Shown: one piece after another, positions 22,025 to 34,559 of the stretch
How positions within the stretch are numbered: the stretch's first letter is position 1
How the letters are laid out: every line of letters begins with the position of its first letter
NCBI GenBank assembly: GCA_900618425.1
Contig: UZAN01039493.1
Location: 17,036 to 81,035, forward strand
Origin: Echinostoma caproni
Lineage: Eukaryota > Platyhelminthes > Trematoda > Plagiorchiida > Echinostomatidae
Length of the DNA: 64,000 nucleotides
Direction: 5' to 3'
Position numbers and translations under genes: made by a program
The notes under the pieces: generated by a model
Databases searched by the model: none
Told to the model about the DNA's origin: nothing
Seen by the model: the letters and a program-made list of their open reading frames with translations, nothing else

Positions 22025-22175
22025 CAGCAATTCTCCGACAAGACTGTCCAAGTAGACATTTCAGCGGTAGCTCCTACAGGGCCAGGGTTCCAAGCAACAT
22101 CTAGAAGTACTTTGCCCAGACGGGCTGTATATTTGTTCCTATGACACATTTACACAACAATATGGTTTTCCTTAC

Positions 22176-22221
22176 CGCCAACTTTAGGTTTCGTATCATA
22201 ACATTTGTAGAACCGCTACCT
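22176..22221 (-). CDS. Exon candidate, unknown minus-strand gene
   Basis: Acceptor TGGTTTTAACAG and donor GTAAGG enclose 46 bases. Only entry phase 2 is open, giving GSGSTNVMIRNLKLA and exit phase 0. This matches the exit phase of 25313-25401 and the entry phase of 13874-13998. It is short but the splice sites are good. Confidence 0.35.
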
Positions 22222-22418
22222 CTGTTAAAACCAAATACCAAAGAGTTGGGTGTTTCTTGAAGTTCTCAATCGGCCTACCATTACAAAGTACGCTTTAAGT
22301 GCTCATTGTAGTTCTTCACTTTGCATCTAATAATATTTGGATACCACCTCTAATGTTACTGTCGGAAAGCATATTATCGAACAATTCCAATAGTTGTAAT
22401 CAGTCCGTTTAATTTGTT

Positions 22419-23183
22419 NNNNNNNNNNNNNNNNNNNNNNNNNNNNNNNNNNNNNNNNNNNNNNNNNNNNNNNNNNNNNNNNNNNNNNNNNNNNNNNNNN
22501 NNNNNNNNNNNNNNNNNNNNNNNNNNNNNNNNNNNNNNNNNNNNNNNNNNNNNNNNNNNNNNNNNNNNNNNNNNNNNNNNNNNNNNNNNNNNNNNNNNNN
22601 NNNNNNNNNNNNNNNNNNNNNNNNNNNNNNNNNNNNNNNNNNNNNNNNNNNNNNNNNNNNNNNNNNNNNNNNNNNNNNNNNNNNNNNNNNNNNNNNNNNN
22701 NNNNNNNNNNNNNNNNNNNNNNNNNNNNNNNNNNNNNNNNNNNNNNNNNNNNNNNNNNNNNNNNNNNNNNNNNNNNNNNNNNNNNNNNNNNNNNNNNNNN
22801 NNNNNNNNNNNNNNNNNNNNNNNNNNNNNNNNNNNNNNNNNNNNNNNNNNNNNNNNNNNNNNNNNNNNNNNNNNNNNNNNNNNNNNNNNNNNNNNNNNNN
22901 NNNNNNNNNNNNNNNNNNNNNNNNNNNNNNNNNNNNNNNNNNNNNNNNNNNNNNNNNNNNNNNNNNNNNNNNNNNNNNNNNNNNNNNNNNNNNNNNNNNN
23001 NNNNNNNNNNNNNNNNNNNNNNNNNNNNNNNNNNNNNNNNNNNNNNNNNNNNNNNNNNNNNNNNNNNNNNNNNNNNNNNNNNNNNNNNNNNNNNNNNNNN
23101 NNNNNNNNNNNNNNNNNNNNNNNNNNNNNNNNNNNNNNNNNNNNNNNNNNNNNNNNNNNNNNNNNNNNNNNNNNNNNNNNNNN
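22419..23183. other. Assembly gap (765 N)
   Basis: An unbroken run of N. Open frames crossing it are artefacts. The content is unknown, and an exon could be hidden here. Confidence 1.
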
Positions 23184-23633
23184 AGTAGCGTACAACGCAT
23201 ACAAGGCGTACATTCTAGTTAGAATTCTGCATCCTTCAGTAAAAATGTCGAATGCCGCCCCTACGCCTTTTACCTCCTGTGTACGTAAAATAAGCGATTG
23301 AACGTTCAATAAAGTCTCATTCTTTAGTGTGCCATTTAACCACAGATACTAGTAACTTCAGAATCCACGAAAACTAGTATACTTGGTTTGGGGTGTCACA
23401 ATTGTGCAACTGTGCTTGCACAGGCGACCACACGACAAATCACGTGAACATACGGAATAAGCATCAGTCAGTTTTCATGATAGGTAACCTCATCTGCCTT
23501 GTGTGTCTTCACGTGACTGGTTGTCTTTAAGCGTGCAGTATCGTGTGCGAAACAGCAAAACACTTCTTAGTTCGTGGTTAGATTCCAAGTAGAAGTGATG
23601 TCCTCCGCAGGACCAATTATTTGCGTTTATTAG

Positions 23634-23727
23634 CTGAGGAATCTGATAATCACAAACTGGCTTACAATGATGGACTATCCTGCACGAAAATCCCAAACGA
23701 TACCACCGTATCTTCTGAAAGATCAAG
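23634..23727 (+). CDS. Exon candidate with two open frames
   Basis: Acceptor TTTATTAG and a perfect donor CAAG|GTAAGT bracket 94 bases. Entry phase 1 gives EESDNHKLAYNDGLSCTKIP and onwards, exit 2. Phase 0 gives a frame with MMDYPARKSQTIPPYLLKDQ, exit 1. The second could also be an alternative first exon and would join to 24132-24268. Upstream AGs at 23581 and 23610 would lengthen the first reading. I cannot choose between them from sequence alone. Confidence 0.4.
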
Positions 23728-24131
23728 GTAAGTGTTTCATCGATCAACCTTCTGTACTAATAACGGTCATGGAATTCAATTATAGGATTGTTTTCATTTT
23801 TGCCCGTGCCAGAACGAGAGAATTAGACGAATGATTTTCCAGTGAATACGTGGTAATCAGATCGGAGAATATCCTAATTTCGGTTTTATATTTGTAGCAC
23901 ACAGTAATTCGTAGCTTCTGATTATCCCTAGTCATTCTGTGTAGTGATAATAACTGAATAGTAATTGAGTGTTTTTTTCGAATCAAGAATAAGATCACTT
24001 TTTTCTCTACCAACTTTCGAGGTATTCAGGAACTACTATCTAGCTTACACAAAATTGGATTCTGAAGCAGTCTGGATAAATGTTGAACGCGTTCAATAAG
24101 ATGAATGAAATGTTAAATCTACCCTCAATAG

Positions 24132-24268
24132 TCGCTCTTTTTTCGGTCACCTTACGGTGGGAGATTGATCAACGAACTCCGGAGTGTAGAAAACCTATAA
24201 TGAAACTTAAACCACGTTCCCACCATGACGTTACCCGCAGCATTCTTCAACGAACAACAAGCAACTCA
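24132..24268 (+). CDS. Exon candidate, plus-strand gene (early part)
   Basis: After CTACCCTCAATAG, 137 bases are open with entry phase 1. The peptide ALFSVTLRWEIDQRTPECRK continues to RSHHDVTRSILQRTTSNS. The donor GTGTCT at 24269 is weak, exit phase 0. It fits 19683-19769 before and 27371-27397 after. The basic, Ser/Thr-rich end resembles other pieces of this putative protein. Confidence 0.35.
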
Positions 24269-25229
24269 GTGTCTTAAATGTGCATATTGACCTCACCAGT
24301 TTCTGTAGTTGCCGAATTGTTTTACCAGACGAATGTTGACCCGAAATCCATACATTGCCATCACGTTGATCTCAGTCTAGCATTGTACAAGAGCAGTGGT
24401 TTACGTGTTTTGTTAGGTCGATTGCCTTCTTGTTGGCATTAACCGAGAGAAATGTGATCTGATTCTTTGGTCAGATAGCTAGTGGAATATTATTTAAATA
24501 TTTTTGTTTAATCCATCAGTTACTTGCATCTAGAGTAAATGAACATAACCTTTGCAAAACAAGTTAACCTCATCACGTTTGCCACGCCCACGCATTCTTC
24601 AAGGCCCATAGCAATGTCTAAATGATCACTATTGATCACAGAACTCCCAGTCTCTTGAAGAAAGGCGGGGTTTGGAGGGAAGGTGGTGATAACCGGTGTT
24701 CTGATTTCATCGGTTCCAAAACCTCAAACCCTCGGTTGTGTCTACCTAGTGCCATGGGAGTACATGCACGAAGCCGTATATTGTGTCAGCTTTTTTAACT
24801 CTCTTCATGAACAACCTCATCGCGTTGTGTTTCCATCACATCGATGGATCGTTTTAAGTAAACTAATATTAATAGGTATATTAAAGATATCATACCGAGA
24901 AATTGGAGTATAGTTGATGGTACTCAGTCATTGCCCTTAATATTTTAGGCAATTGGTCAGCAAATCAAACGAATGCACACAAAGAAAAGAACTTTCTATT
25001 TTGAACTGGCATCAAGATGAAATCCTGAGAGAGAAGACTGGTAATTTTGCACAGAAAATAATTAGAATTACCGAGTTTTAATTCCTCTGGAGCAGTAGCG
25101 ATTGTTCATTGATTGATTTTTATGTAATTTGAGTGAAGTTTGTAAGATGGTTAAAGTTTAATTCACTTGCGTGTAGCGTGTAGGCGATCAGATCCAATAC
25201 TTGTAACTTACCATATTCCCTCCCCGCCC

Positions 25230-25260
25230 AAATAATAATAATAATAATAATAATAATAAT
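25230..25260. repeat. (AAT)n microsatellite
   Basis: About ten AAT units. Confidence 0.95.
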
Positions 25261-25312
25261 TTGCTTATAATAAAACATTTGTTGTTCAGCTTAGTAAATC
25301 TGTTTCCCTTAC

Positions 25313-25401
25313 GGATTGATTGATTCATTCTGCTGTTCATCACACAAAAGGGGTGGAACCGAATCTAAAAGTAAAATATCGGCTTCTCCTGGGTAAATGC
25401 G
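25313..25401 (-). CDS. Exon candidate, unknown minus-strand gene
   Basis: On the minus strand GGTGTGCAG precedes 89 open bases reading RIYPGEADILLLDSVPPLLC and onwards to NESIN, followed by GTAAGG. Entry phase is 0 and exit 2, which joins to 22176-22221. The SINE fragment lies just upstream on this strand, so the open frame further left is partly repeat. The protein is not recognised. Confidence 0.42.
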
Positions 25402-25469
25402 CTGCACACCATAAAATAGGTCATCAAAAAGGGTTTCAATATCTTTTGATATACGTTTCCAGACTTGAT

Positions 25470-25515
25470 TAGAGATGGCCAGGCTGATGAAACCCAACCA
25501 GATCGAAACAGATGT
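25470..25515 (+). repeat. SINE fragment with hammerhead-like core, copy 1
   Basis: It contains CTGATGA at 25484-25490, AACCCAACCAGATC and GAAAC at 25505-25509. The string is clearly related to 47215-47240 and, on the other strand, 39934-39957. CTGATGA and GAAA are the invariant core of hammerhead ribozymes. Here both are present but stem II is mismatched. The tRNA-related 5' part of the SINE is missing. Confidence 0.55.
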
Positions 25516-25529
25516 ACAGTGCATCATAT

Positions 25530-27370
25530 GCTCTATGCATGCCGAATTCCCTTATGAGAGTTTTGAAATTTCAATTACATCAACTTCAAACCTCTTTAGA
25601 CCTAGCCAACCGGCATCAGCACCTCAAAGTTGCAAAGTAACAATGGGTAAATGAGTCCCGATCGATAGTGGTTAGCAGTCTGTACATGACGAACATTAGC
25701 GGAGACACGATGAACCCATCTTATTTCATGATAATAACTAACCACATTTGGATAATACTTTGTTCAGTTGAATCAGTGAAATATGTTACGTTTTGTCTAA
25801 AAGCCCAAGGGATCCAATCTATTCACTCTAAATCATTTAAAGGGTAAAGCTTTCAATAACTCTATTAAATTATTTTCAGTGTATTTTCCTTGGTTATTCT
25901 TTTGCATTCGACCCCCATCTCACGGTCAATGGTGTTGAAATGCTGGAATGTTGCAAGTAGTTGTTGACTCGATTATCCAACTTTGTGTCTTGTTCGCTAC
26001 ATTTTGTTCTATTAAAAATTCGTTTGCCTTTGCATTAGGCGGAAAGTATTACCCAAAACTCGATTTGATCGGGTGTGCTAACTTCAAGCCCAAAAATACG
26101 GTTGACATATTGAGAGAGAGAGAGAGAGACGATGGTGTTATGCTTAACTCAGTGAACTCAACAGACTGAAAATATGTTTCAGACCAAACTATGTTCAAAC
26201 TTCTAGAGAGTTTTTTTCACCACCAGTGAGCAAAAGCCCGTGTGCTTCCTGAATACAATTTTCCTTGCTCAGTGTCTTGGGACTTTATGCACTTATTCAT
26301 AATCAACCTTCTTTTGTGAATTCACAAATAAAATATCTGGAGTATGGGAAAACGTTTCGATAATAAAGCGAGGGATTTATGTAAGATTTATGTTTATGTC
26401 TTGCAAGTTCCTCGTCCGGTTGGACATAAAACACAGTTTCAATGGTGTTAAATAAACAACACTAATTGTTGCTCAAAGGGCCAAAAAAAATCAGACAAAA
26501 TTTTGATCATCACAACGCGGAGGCATATTTTATTACATAGACTTATTTATTACACGTTGAGAAAAATCTCATCATTACACAACTCTGAGTAGCTAGGAAG
26601 TAAATTAGAGTTATTCTATAGTAAATATCACTCACAGCTGATCTGAATTGCAGGACCATCAGATAGTTATTTTATTGGGTATGCTCTGTATACCGTCTGG
26701 GAAAAGCGCGGTATGAGATACGATATTATTACCAACGATGTCTTTCAGGATTTTTAGTTTTCAAAACCAACTTCACCAAGATTGATACAAATGCGCGTCA
26801 TATTATCCTCATGAAATAAACGATAAAAATAAGAAGTTTATTGCTAAAGGATAATAATAGAAATCATAAAAGACAGTGATCAGTTGTTGGTATTGATTTG
26901 TTCTCCGAACTGCAAGGATTGTTCGCAAACGTTTTGGTACCAGGCTAGGCACCAGCATCGGTGCAACATCCGGGACGTTATAGTGCTTACAAATAGCGAT
27001 TCGTTTTTTGGGTAACCAATTGGTAAACGCTGAGTTATCCGTTTAGCTAAGCTAATCAGGTATTCATTAAACGGCCCCGTGTTTGACTGAGGCTTAAGTC
27101 TAATCAGGAAGTTCCAGGATTCAAAATTTATTCAAACGGAAATGAAATTTTCAAAACCAGTTTTCAGGACAGGAGGAATAATGGAGTTTTGTGAATTAGT
27201 AAAATGGTGAATATCAGAAGATTCTAGTTACTCTGAAACATGAACTACAGTGTTTGATCGCCCCCACGATTGTTTTATTTGTCTCTTGAAATTGCATTCG
27301 CATACCCCAATATGCAGTTTGCTTTGGCTCATCCTGTACAGATCGCACTTTCACCTTTAACCGCCTTCAG
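25530..27370. other. Non-coding stretch
   Basis: It holds a GA microsatellite at 26112-26129. No gene or known transposon was recognised. A frame at 25948-26169 runs through the GA repeat and is not credible. Confidence 0.45.
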
Positions 27371-27397
27371 ATTCACGAGGGTGAAACCATTCTCAAG
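27371..27397 (+). CDS. Micro-exon candidate, plus-strand gene
   Basis: A pyrimidine-rich acceptor (TTTAACCGCCTTCAG) and donor AAG|GTAATT bracket 27 bases. In phase 0 they read IHEGETILK and keep phase 0 to 29239. Phase 2 is also open. Trematode genes do contain such micro-exons, but a 27-base segment is weak evidence alone. Confidence 0.3.
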
Positions 27398-28821
27398 GTA
27401 ATTCATCTATACGTTTGCCAATAGCTTACCAGTTATAAAAAAGGCAGACATTTTAGCGATAGGATAGTTCCATAGCAATAGGATTTTCCACATTTTCGAG
27501 GAGTAGTGGTAAGCTTTACGTCTCTCTACAAGCGTTCATGGTTATGAGATATTCCAAAGACATGATATGGAGGGTCATGCAATCAATATTTATTTGAATA
27601 AATCTTCAAAATTATAATATCAAGTTAATATTTCTTTGGGCATTTTGGCATGAAAATGGTATGATATTTGACCTGTTATGTAAATCCTAGTTTCCGTGAT
27701 ATCATCATTTTTGGCAAAACCCGATTGACGTTCCAATTGGTTTTGTGTTGCACCTGTTGTGACTTAACGATACATATAAACTTCTGCTTCAATGCTTATC
27801 AACATTCCAATATTAATTGTAAACTTGAATCATTAGCCAAGTGTTATGGGTCATAATTGGTGGGTAGCGCCGGAACCAGTTTACAGGAAAACCAATGGAC
27901 AAGTTGTGAAGTGCTTGCTAAATACAGTCTGCACATCCATAGCTCAAGTACTTAAGTCCATCGTGTACTAGATATCTTAGGTAAACAGATTGTTTGGAAA
28001 ATACTAAAACATANCAACGGAATTATATTTGGTTCAGTTGCTCTACATTGGGATATTCAAATTTGAATTAACACGGAATCCAGAATATAAGCCCAAAACA
28101 GCAACTTCTCTTTACCTTTATACAATATGTTGTGCTAATGATGGTGAGCACCTAGTCTTGTTTATGAATAGGCTGAATTACATCAATTTGGAAACTGATG
28201 ATGAAATTGATATTATTGAGCACGGATTTGCACATACCCATTTTACTCATTCAATGCATTTTTAAGTTTTAAATTTGCGTTATTTGATGATATAGTCTAA
28301 TAGTTATTGTCTAATAAATAAATCTCTTGAGGAGTATGCCGAACAGTTTACATTCTTCTAAATAAACCAATTTTTCAACAATCAAAGCAAAGTGAATCGA
28401 CAGGCAGGTCAGAAACGTCGACTGACCTCAACCTAACTTAAAGAAACAAACATTCATGAAGTCAATGTGTTCATTATCCAGTGTTTGTTGTTGCGACTTA
28501 TTTGCTTACCCTGTCGTCTATGAAAACCAGCCGAACTTGTGACTATCTTGTTTCGTTTGAATGAACATGACATGCAGCAAAAATCATATGTAGAATCTAC
28601 ACAGGCTCATGCTATTATTGATGCATACAAAACTCCTTTATGTGCGTTTTATTACTGCTTATCATGAACAAACGCCTCTGCGTTAAGTAAAGTTATAAAG
28701 TCAAGACAAACGTGCCATACCTTATTAAACGGTTCATTTAATCTCATTCAGCTGATCACAGGGTTGACGGAGAACATTTTCCATCATCCGTAAAAACTGG
28801 CATATTGACATATGCGATTAC

Positions 28822-28872
28822 CCTCAGACCACAAATAACGATACAACCACATAATCTGTCAACTTCATGTGC
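28822..28872 (-). CDS. Exon candidate, minus strand, 3' edge uncertain
   Basis: After TTTTTCAATCATGCAG the frame reads AHEVDRLCGCIVICGLR up to a GTAATC donor (phase 0 to 0). The frame stays open beyond this donor to a TGA at about 28756, so it might instead be a terminal exon. Cys-rich, hydrophobic peptide; not recognised. Confidence 0.3.
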
Positions 28873-29238
28873 CTGCATGATTGAAAAACCTATGACCTTC
28901 ACGTTTCCACGAATCATGTGACTGAGAACGATGGATTTACTTATTTTCTTCATCAGGGTTTTACCGATTTCTTACTCAGTTGTTCTCTGAATGCAGCAAA
29001 CAGTCGATAGGATTACCGGTACTGTCACAGTGGTTGAACAGGATTACCCACGGGGTATTAAGTGGCAGTGAAAATGTTTTTTTTATAGTCATTGGAAGCG
29101 AACTTCGGTGCGAACCCATACCGACTTTAACTATATTGATGATTCCATAAAAGAATAAAATTGAGTGATAATCTCATAAGTTTGTGGCTGTTTCATGAAA
29201 AAATGAGATAAAATAGGCTGAATGGTTTATTGTTTCAG

Positions 29239-29297
29239 CAAGACCAGGATCGCGACCGTCTGCAACACAGTGATCATCTATACCCTATGAACACAGT
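29239..29297 (+). CDS. Exon candidate, plus-strand gene
   Basis: Acceptor TTATTGTTTCAG and donor ACAGT|GTGAGC bracket 59 bases that are open only in phase 0. They read QDQDRDRLQHSDHLYPMNT, with exit phase 2. Phases fit 27371-27397 before and 31069-31095 after. The peptide is strongly hydrophilic, like the rest of this putative protein. Confidence 0.4.
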
Positions 29298-30046
29298 GTG
29301 AGCATGACACAGTCCCGAGGATCCATCTACTAGTCTTATTGAAATCCCGTTGAAGGATTAGAGCAGACATCGGAGAAAATTTGCATGACGTTAACACCCT
29401 TATTGAAAACCATTCTACTACAGCAGTGTATAATAAAGCAATTGAAAATTTTCTTTTGTCTGGCTTGGCTTGACTGAAATTGAGGATCATAAATCCTCAT
29501 TTTAACTTGTAAGAATGACGTATCAATGTATGTCTCCTGTATGATTATGACACATTTTGAGAAAGTCAACCATAGACCGATGGAAGGACCATAAATATTA
29601 GGACACAACCGCATACCATGCGTTTTTAGTTAAATAGAGTTAGTCTAATGTTGCAAACAACGTTCTTATAATAACCGTTTGAATCTGTTTTCAGGGACGC
29701 ATTGTATAAACCACAAAGTCATGTTCCTAAATGTACAACAAAAACATTGTCAAACAGTCTCATTTAACAGACGCAAGTGTAGCAAAATGGTTATTGCCCA
29801 CTAAATTCGGTTTCTTTAAAACTTCACTTGTTTAACTTTATCCCAAGTTGTAAAAATTAAGGTCATTGGTAACCTTGTAAATGTAGAAAACACCAAGTCT
29901 CTTAGGCGTGGTAACGGGTACCTCTTTTGTAATAATTTCCCCAATGTTTTGAATAGAATACCGATTTCTCCTACCAAGAATTTTTAAACAGATGGACAAG
30001 CTTTGCTTTTGATTGCATCTTATTCATAGATATCTCATATGCTAAT

Positions 30047-30087
30047 GATATATATATATATATGTATATATACAGAGAGAGAGAGAT
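30047..30087. repeat. TA and GA compound microsatellite
   Basis: TA units with one GTA interruption, followed by about six GA units. Confidence 0.9.
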
Positions 30088-30867
30088 TTAGCGGTCTAAG
30101 GAAAGCAAATTAGTGAAAACATACTCAAACCTTCGATGAATTTGATTTTGCATTCTGTTTGTTTTGTTCAGGGCTACTATAAACCGTTTTTCTATAGACA
30201 AATAAAGACGGGCGCATCCAAAAACAGAGGTCGTTGCACGGTACGTTATGTAGCGTTGTTAAATATATTAGGCTAATGAGGATCAACCCTAAAATCCCAT
30301 GTGGTAAGAATGCTGAACTGTTACATGTTTTGTTGAAGACATGGTGCTTTGGTCCTGATAGTGTCTGCGTATAGACAGAATCGAACAGCTCCATATTTGT
30401 GCTCTAAACCGGTGAGAGACAAAAAATGAAGGATAAACAACGCCTCTGGAAAGCTAATTCCCGGAAACGTGAGTACTGAACGGAAATTGCATCAAACTTT
30501 CAGGCGGTCTATTTTATGCTCCAATCCTTAATGGGACAGAATATACCTTCCTGATAAAAACATAAACCATGACCTCAGGTGACTAACGTTCAAACGTTCA
30601 GTCGATCGGTTTTTTTAACCTACCACTGGTAGTATTTGTATCCCCGAGAAAAACGACATTGTTGTTTTTTATTGTGTTGTTTTCTTGGTGTTAACACAAA
30701 AGTTCTCTAAAGAGCATTATGCTGCAACGATACCTGAAATTGGTTGTGTTTATGGTTTGAAAAAAAATCAGTGTTTTAATTGCGTTGAGGGAGCAGTTTG
30801 AATTGAGCGATATGCCGCAACTGCGGTGATTGTGTGCGTGGATGTGAATGAATACTGTAAAACATAA

Positions 30868-30888
30868 GCAGCAGCAGCAGCAGCAGCA
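30868..30888. repeat. (CAG)n microsatellite
   Basis: About six to seven GCA/CAG units. No open frame uses it. Confidence 0.95.
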
Positions 30889-31068
30889 TTCTGACCGGTT
30901 GCTTCAGTTCAAGACCGGAGTAATCGAATTAAAAGCTTTGGATAACAGAGGATCGGATTGCAATTAAAACATGGGGGCAATATCTGGAACAAAAGGTGAA
31001 ACGAATTCATTTGGTTTTCTGCACTCCTTGGCTAGTTTCGGTGGTTTGATTGTTTTCTCGATCCACAG

Positions 31069-31095
31069 GAGAAACCGTAGCAAGAATAAATTTAG
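31069..31095 (+). CDS. Micro-exon candidate, plus-strand gene
   Basis: A strong acceptor (GTTTTCTCGATCCACAG) and donor TTTAG|GTGGGC bracket 27 bases. Phase 2 gives RNRSKNKF with exit 2, which would link 29239-29297 to 42127-42277. Phase 1 is also open. Support is mainly from the acceptor and phase fit. Confidence 0.25.
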
Positions 31096-32296
31096 GTGGG
31101 CATAAACAATGTACCCCTAGGGTAAATTGAGATTACTGTTCATCTGGATAGCTCATTATTAAATTTTAAAGCTAGCACCTATTTTCCTTACTGTTTGGGG
31201 GGTTCATTTTGTGCTCTTTTTTGCACTTTATACATCGTAGATCTGATGTTCCTTCAAAGTTTTTCTCGCAAATATTTACCATATATTCTTGGAAATATCC
31301 AAAGAATAAATTGCTTGGAATAGCTAGTATCTAACGACTTTTTCTTTAGGTTGCAAAATGTTGTATTAGATGATCCTTAGAGGATGACATTACCACGGAA
31401 TTGGATTAAACTCCGAAGGCACAAAGCATATTGCATGTTGATTGTTCCCACCATATTGATTAATGAAAGACCAAACGGGTCAGCTTGCCCAGTAATAGCT
31501 TGCGACGCTTGCATTTAAAAAGAGAACATTTTTCTCGCGTGCAATTCTCACACAAATGCAATGTCAGTTACGCTCGACAGAAGTTGTTTCACCAATAGGT
31601 GTGCTGGCGATTGCCTGTCAGTCAAAACATATTTAATCCCCGCAGCAAGATTAGCTTCACAGGCTTCTCTTTTTTCTCACAAATCGTGATTTGTCAGTTT
31701 GGCGAGGAGTATGTGAGTTATTTTAGATTAAAGCAGATAGTTTGCGTCAAATCGTTAAATAACTGTTATTTTTTTCCGGTAAAACCAAATTGTTTGATAT
31801 CGGAGTATTCAAAGGTGCCTTAGCGGTTGTCACAAATGAAGCTTCTTCGAACCGAGTCCAAAAGATAACAAACCTACGTGCGACTTGATGAAGTTAGCAG
31901 CATTGCGAGCTGAATTTCTAAAATACACTTGCTGTACTTTTCACTCTAAATATTGCAAAATCAAAATACAAGAGTTCCACATCGCTGGATTTTTAATTGA
32001 ACTGAACCTAAAGGTCAGTATCTCATGATTCCTCTCAGTGTTGGCCTGGTGGTGCAACACCTGCCCGGATGTTTTAACCGCGAGTAATCTTACACTTCTA
32101 GTGGGATCCTGATCCTGCTTAGAATAATGATGTCAGTATCTAGGATGAGTCAATTATTGACTGGAACATTTTCCATTTCAAATTACCCATACGGTGCATT
32201 GTTCTATTAATTCTTCCCTGCTAATGCCTAAACAGCATAGGAATAATAAACAATTCAAATTTCAAAATACATCCATACTCGCATTTAGAACGCAAT

Positions 32297-32614
32297 TTCA
32301 GGCGAACAATTATTTTTTAATAACTGGTAATCATGCCGTTACAGTTTAAATGAGGGGAAAAAACTTAGGGGTTGGGAAGAAAACAATAAAATGTAAGGAA
32401 TAATTCACTTCGTGTGTTCGTGTCTCTGTGTGTGCATGTGTGTGTACAGATCTGAGAATGCGGTGTGCACCACACACGCACAAACACAGACACGCATACA
32501 CGAAGTGAACTATTTCTTATATTTTATTATTCTCCTCCCAACCCTAGGCATTCCCCCCTCAGATAAACTGTAACGGCATGATTACGAGTTTTTGAAAACA
32601 ACTGGTCGCCTGAA
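32297..32614. repeat. Near-perfect long palindrome (fold-back, no coding)
   Basis: Arms at about 32297-32449 and 32468-32614 pair along their length. Pairs include GTAATCATGCCGTTACAGTT with its complement, CACTTCGTGT with ACACGAAGTG, and GT-rich with AC-rich tracts. The loop is under 20 bases. It looks like a MITE-type or fold-back element able to form a 150-bp hairpin. Flanking target-site duplications are not obvious. Confidence 0.85.
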
Positions 32615-33819
32615 GTCATGTTTTTATTAGCCAATTTCCTATGCAGGTCCGATTGATTGGGTTCATTCATCGATCGGTCGAATAGAGTGACTGCGAAAAC
32701 GAACTTAACGCTTACTCGGCCAGCACGAGCTGAACATATTGAATATTCAGAACTCACATTAACACTGTACTGTGAATGGCAGGGGTGTTATCACCAAATG
32801 GCTGGATTACAGGTGACAACAAGACTATTACAAACATTAAAACGGGTAATCAAACAATGTTTTGAAAGGTGGAAGGATTCCAAGTTGTGCAAATCGTGAA
32901 AAATTATCCAAGCAGATCACGGAGGGGGTCAGAAGGATTTTAATTGCTTGAGGTCATGGATGAAAAGGACAAGAGGATGGGAACGGAGGAAGAACTCGCA
33001 CTGTATATCCATAATGACCATTAAACCTAGATTGATATAACTCAAGCGCAACCAACGTGGTTGAATTGGCTTCATTTGAAGATTAACATAAATGTTTTTG
33101 TGTAATTAATATTCTGATGCGAGGTGTCTGAAGTGTGTATGTTATTCTTTATACTCTTTAATGCATTTGACCTTGGTTGCCGAATATCCGAGCGCTCAAC
33201 ATAAAGCTGTGATGATGAAGAACAACTTGGGAGGAGTAACCAGCGCACGTTTCACGATAGTGACACATCAGATGGAACTGACAAAAAGGAAACCTACATT
33301 GCTGTAAGGGTACTCTTTGTTGGCAATTATTGATAGTTATTTGTCCATCGCCCCAATACTGTGTTTAATATGTTCGTTTTAATCATGGACTTACAGGTCC
33401 ATATTAAATTATTAATGTAAACGAGGGTCGATTTCAGGTTATGCTATTTTTAGTTTTTTTTTTCTTGGGAGTATATATGCACAATCATATAGAAATATAT
33501 AACTGCAAGAACGCCTTGTCTATGGCACATTTATAAATAATATCTGAGTCATGAAGATAATGTTGCTCCAAAAGTTATTCTAGTAGCACTTATTTGATGT
33601 CAGTCTTTTTGCTTGTATTAGAAAAATACTCTGTGCCACACTCAAACATGTAGTCGGTGTTAGTTGGAATTACCCCCATTCGAACCATAGTCCTGAAGAC
33701 TAATACTATAGTGAGCAAAGCGTGATACTCGAATCATACTTGCAAAGATGCTCCGAGCTAAATCGCACACGAGCAGAAGAAAAGAAATATGAACTGCCTG
33801 GTGTTTGGGTGAATAACAC

Positions 33820-33882
33820 TATTTTGGGATGTCTGTGAGGTTTATGGGGTCGATCCTCAGTTGGGTCCATTGATTCGCATTG
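33820..33882 (-). CDS. Exon candidate, minus strand, weak
   Basis: After AGATCATATCAG the minus strand reads QCESMDPTEDRPHKPHRHPK in phase 0. The donor at the edge (GTGTTA) is weak and the frame stays open further. The composition is exon-like. No family is recognised. Confidence 0.2.
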
Positions 33883-34291
33883 CTGATATGATCTAATTAA
33901 TTCAAACGGGTTGTACAGCACTCTTAAGATTTCAGTTCAAGCTTTGTTTGCTCTATAAGCGCCGAAGTTCACCACATTAAAGAATCAGCATTAGAATTAA
34001 GTTCCCAAATTCACATCCTACTTTTCAAAATATTTCTGGTCTCATTACCTTTAACCTTATTATGACGTAACATGACAGACAACAGTATGAAGCATATGGG
34101 AAACTATTCTCGTAAAGTATATTTATGAAGATATTTTTTCATTAAATTTTGGAACGTGACTCCTTAACCCGCACCTTATTCTGTTCTCACTGGTCTGCAC
34201 TAACGCATCCACCAAACGCAAGTACCACGAGATTAATTTTGCTCGGTTAGGTACTTTCTGTTCAACAAATCTCACCTTATTGAACACTTAC

Positions 34292-34327
34292 TGGGAGCCA
34301 ATAAATTAGTCGTAAGATCATCAATAC
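34292..34327 (-). CDS. Micro-exon candidate, minus strand, weak
   Basis: An excellent acceptor (TTTTCTCCTCACCAATATCAG) and donor CCCA|GTAAGT enclose 36 bases. They are open in phase 0 (VLMILRLIYWLP) and phase 1 (IDDLTTNLLAP). The splice edges are good but the segment is too short to judge. Confidence 0.22.
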
Positions 34328-34559
34328 CTGATATTGGTGAGGAGAAAATCGATATTTATATGAGTGTGAGTCATACCAACATTTCGGAGTATCTGATGAA
34401 CGACTTGGGCGAGCAGATGCACTACATTCAACAACAGTACTCTTTTAGTGATATCGATTTGCACTAAAACTCCCGTTAGATAAGGGTTGCGTTTTATTAC
34501 GCCCAGCATGTGTGGTTCATAAAATAACTATACGCATATACTTTGTTCAGCTAGCAGCT

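Noticed and set aside
22374..23309. Long open frames of about 260-310 codons around 22.4-23.3 kb
   Set aside because: They consist almost wholly of translated N from the assembly gap.
30125..30394. Minus-strand frame of 89 codons with a hydrophobic stretch as a membrane-protein exon
   Set aside because: A plausible acceptor (TATACGCAG) but no donor of quality; composition is not distinctive.
32527..32757. Minus-strand frame of 76 codons
   Set aside because: Half of it runs through the right arm of the palindrome.
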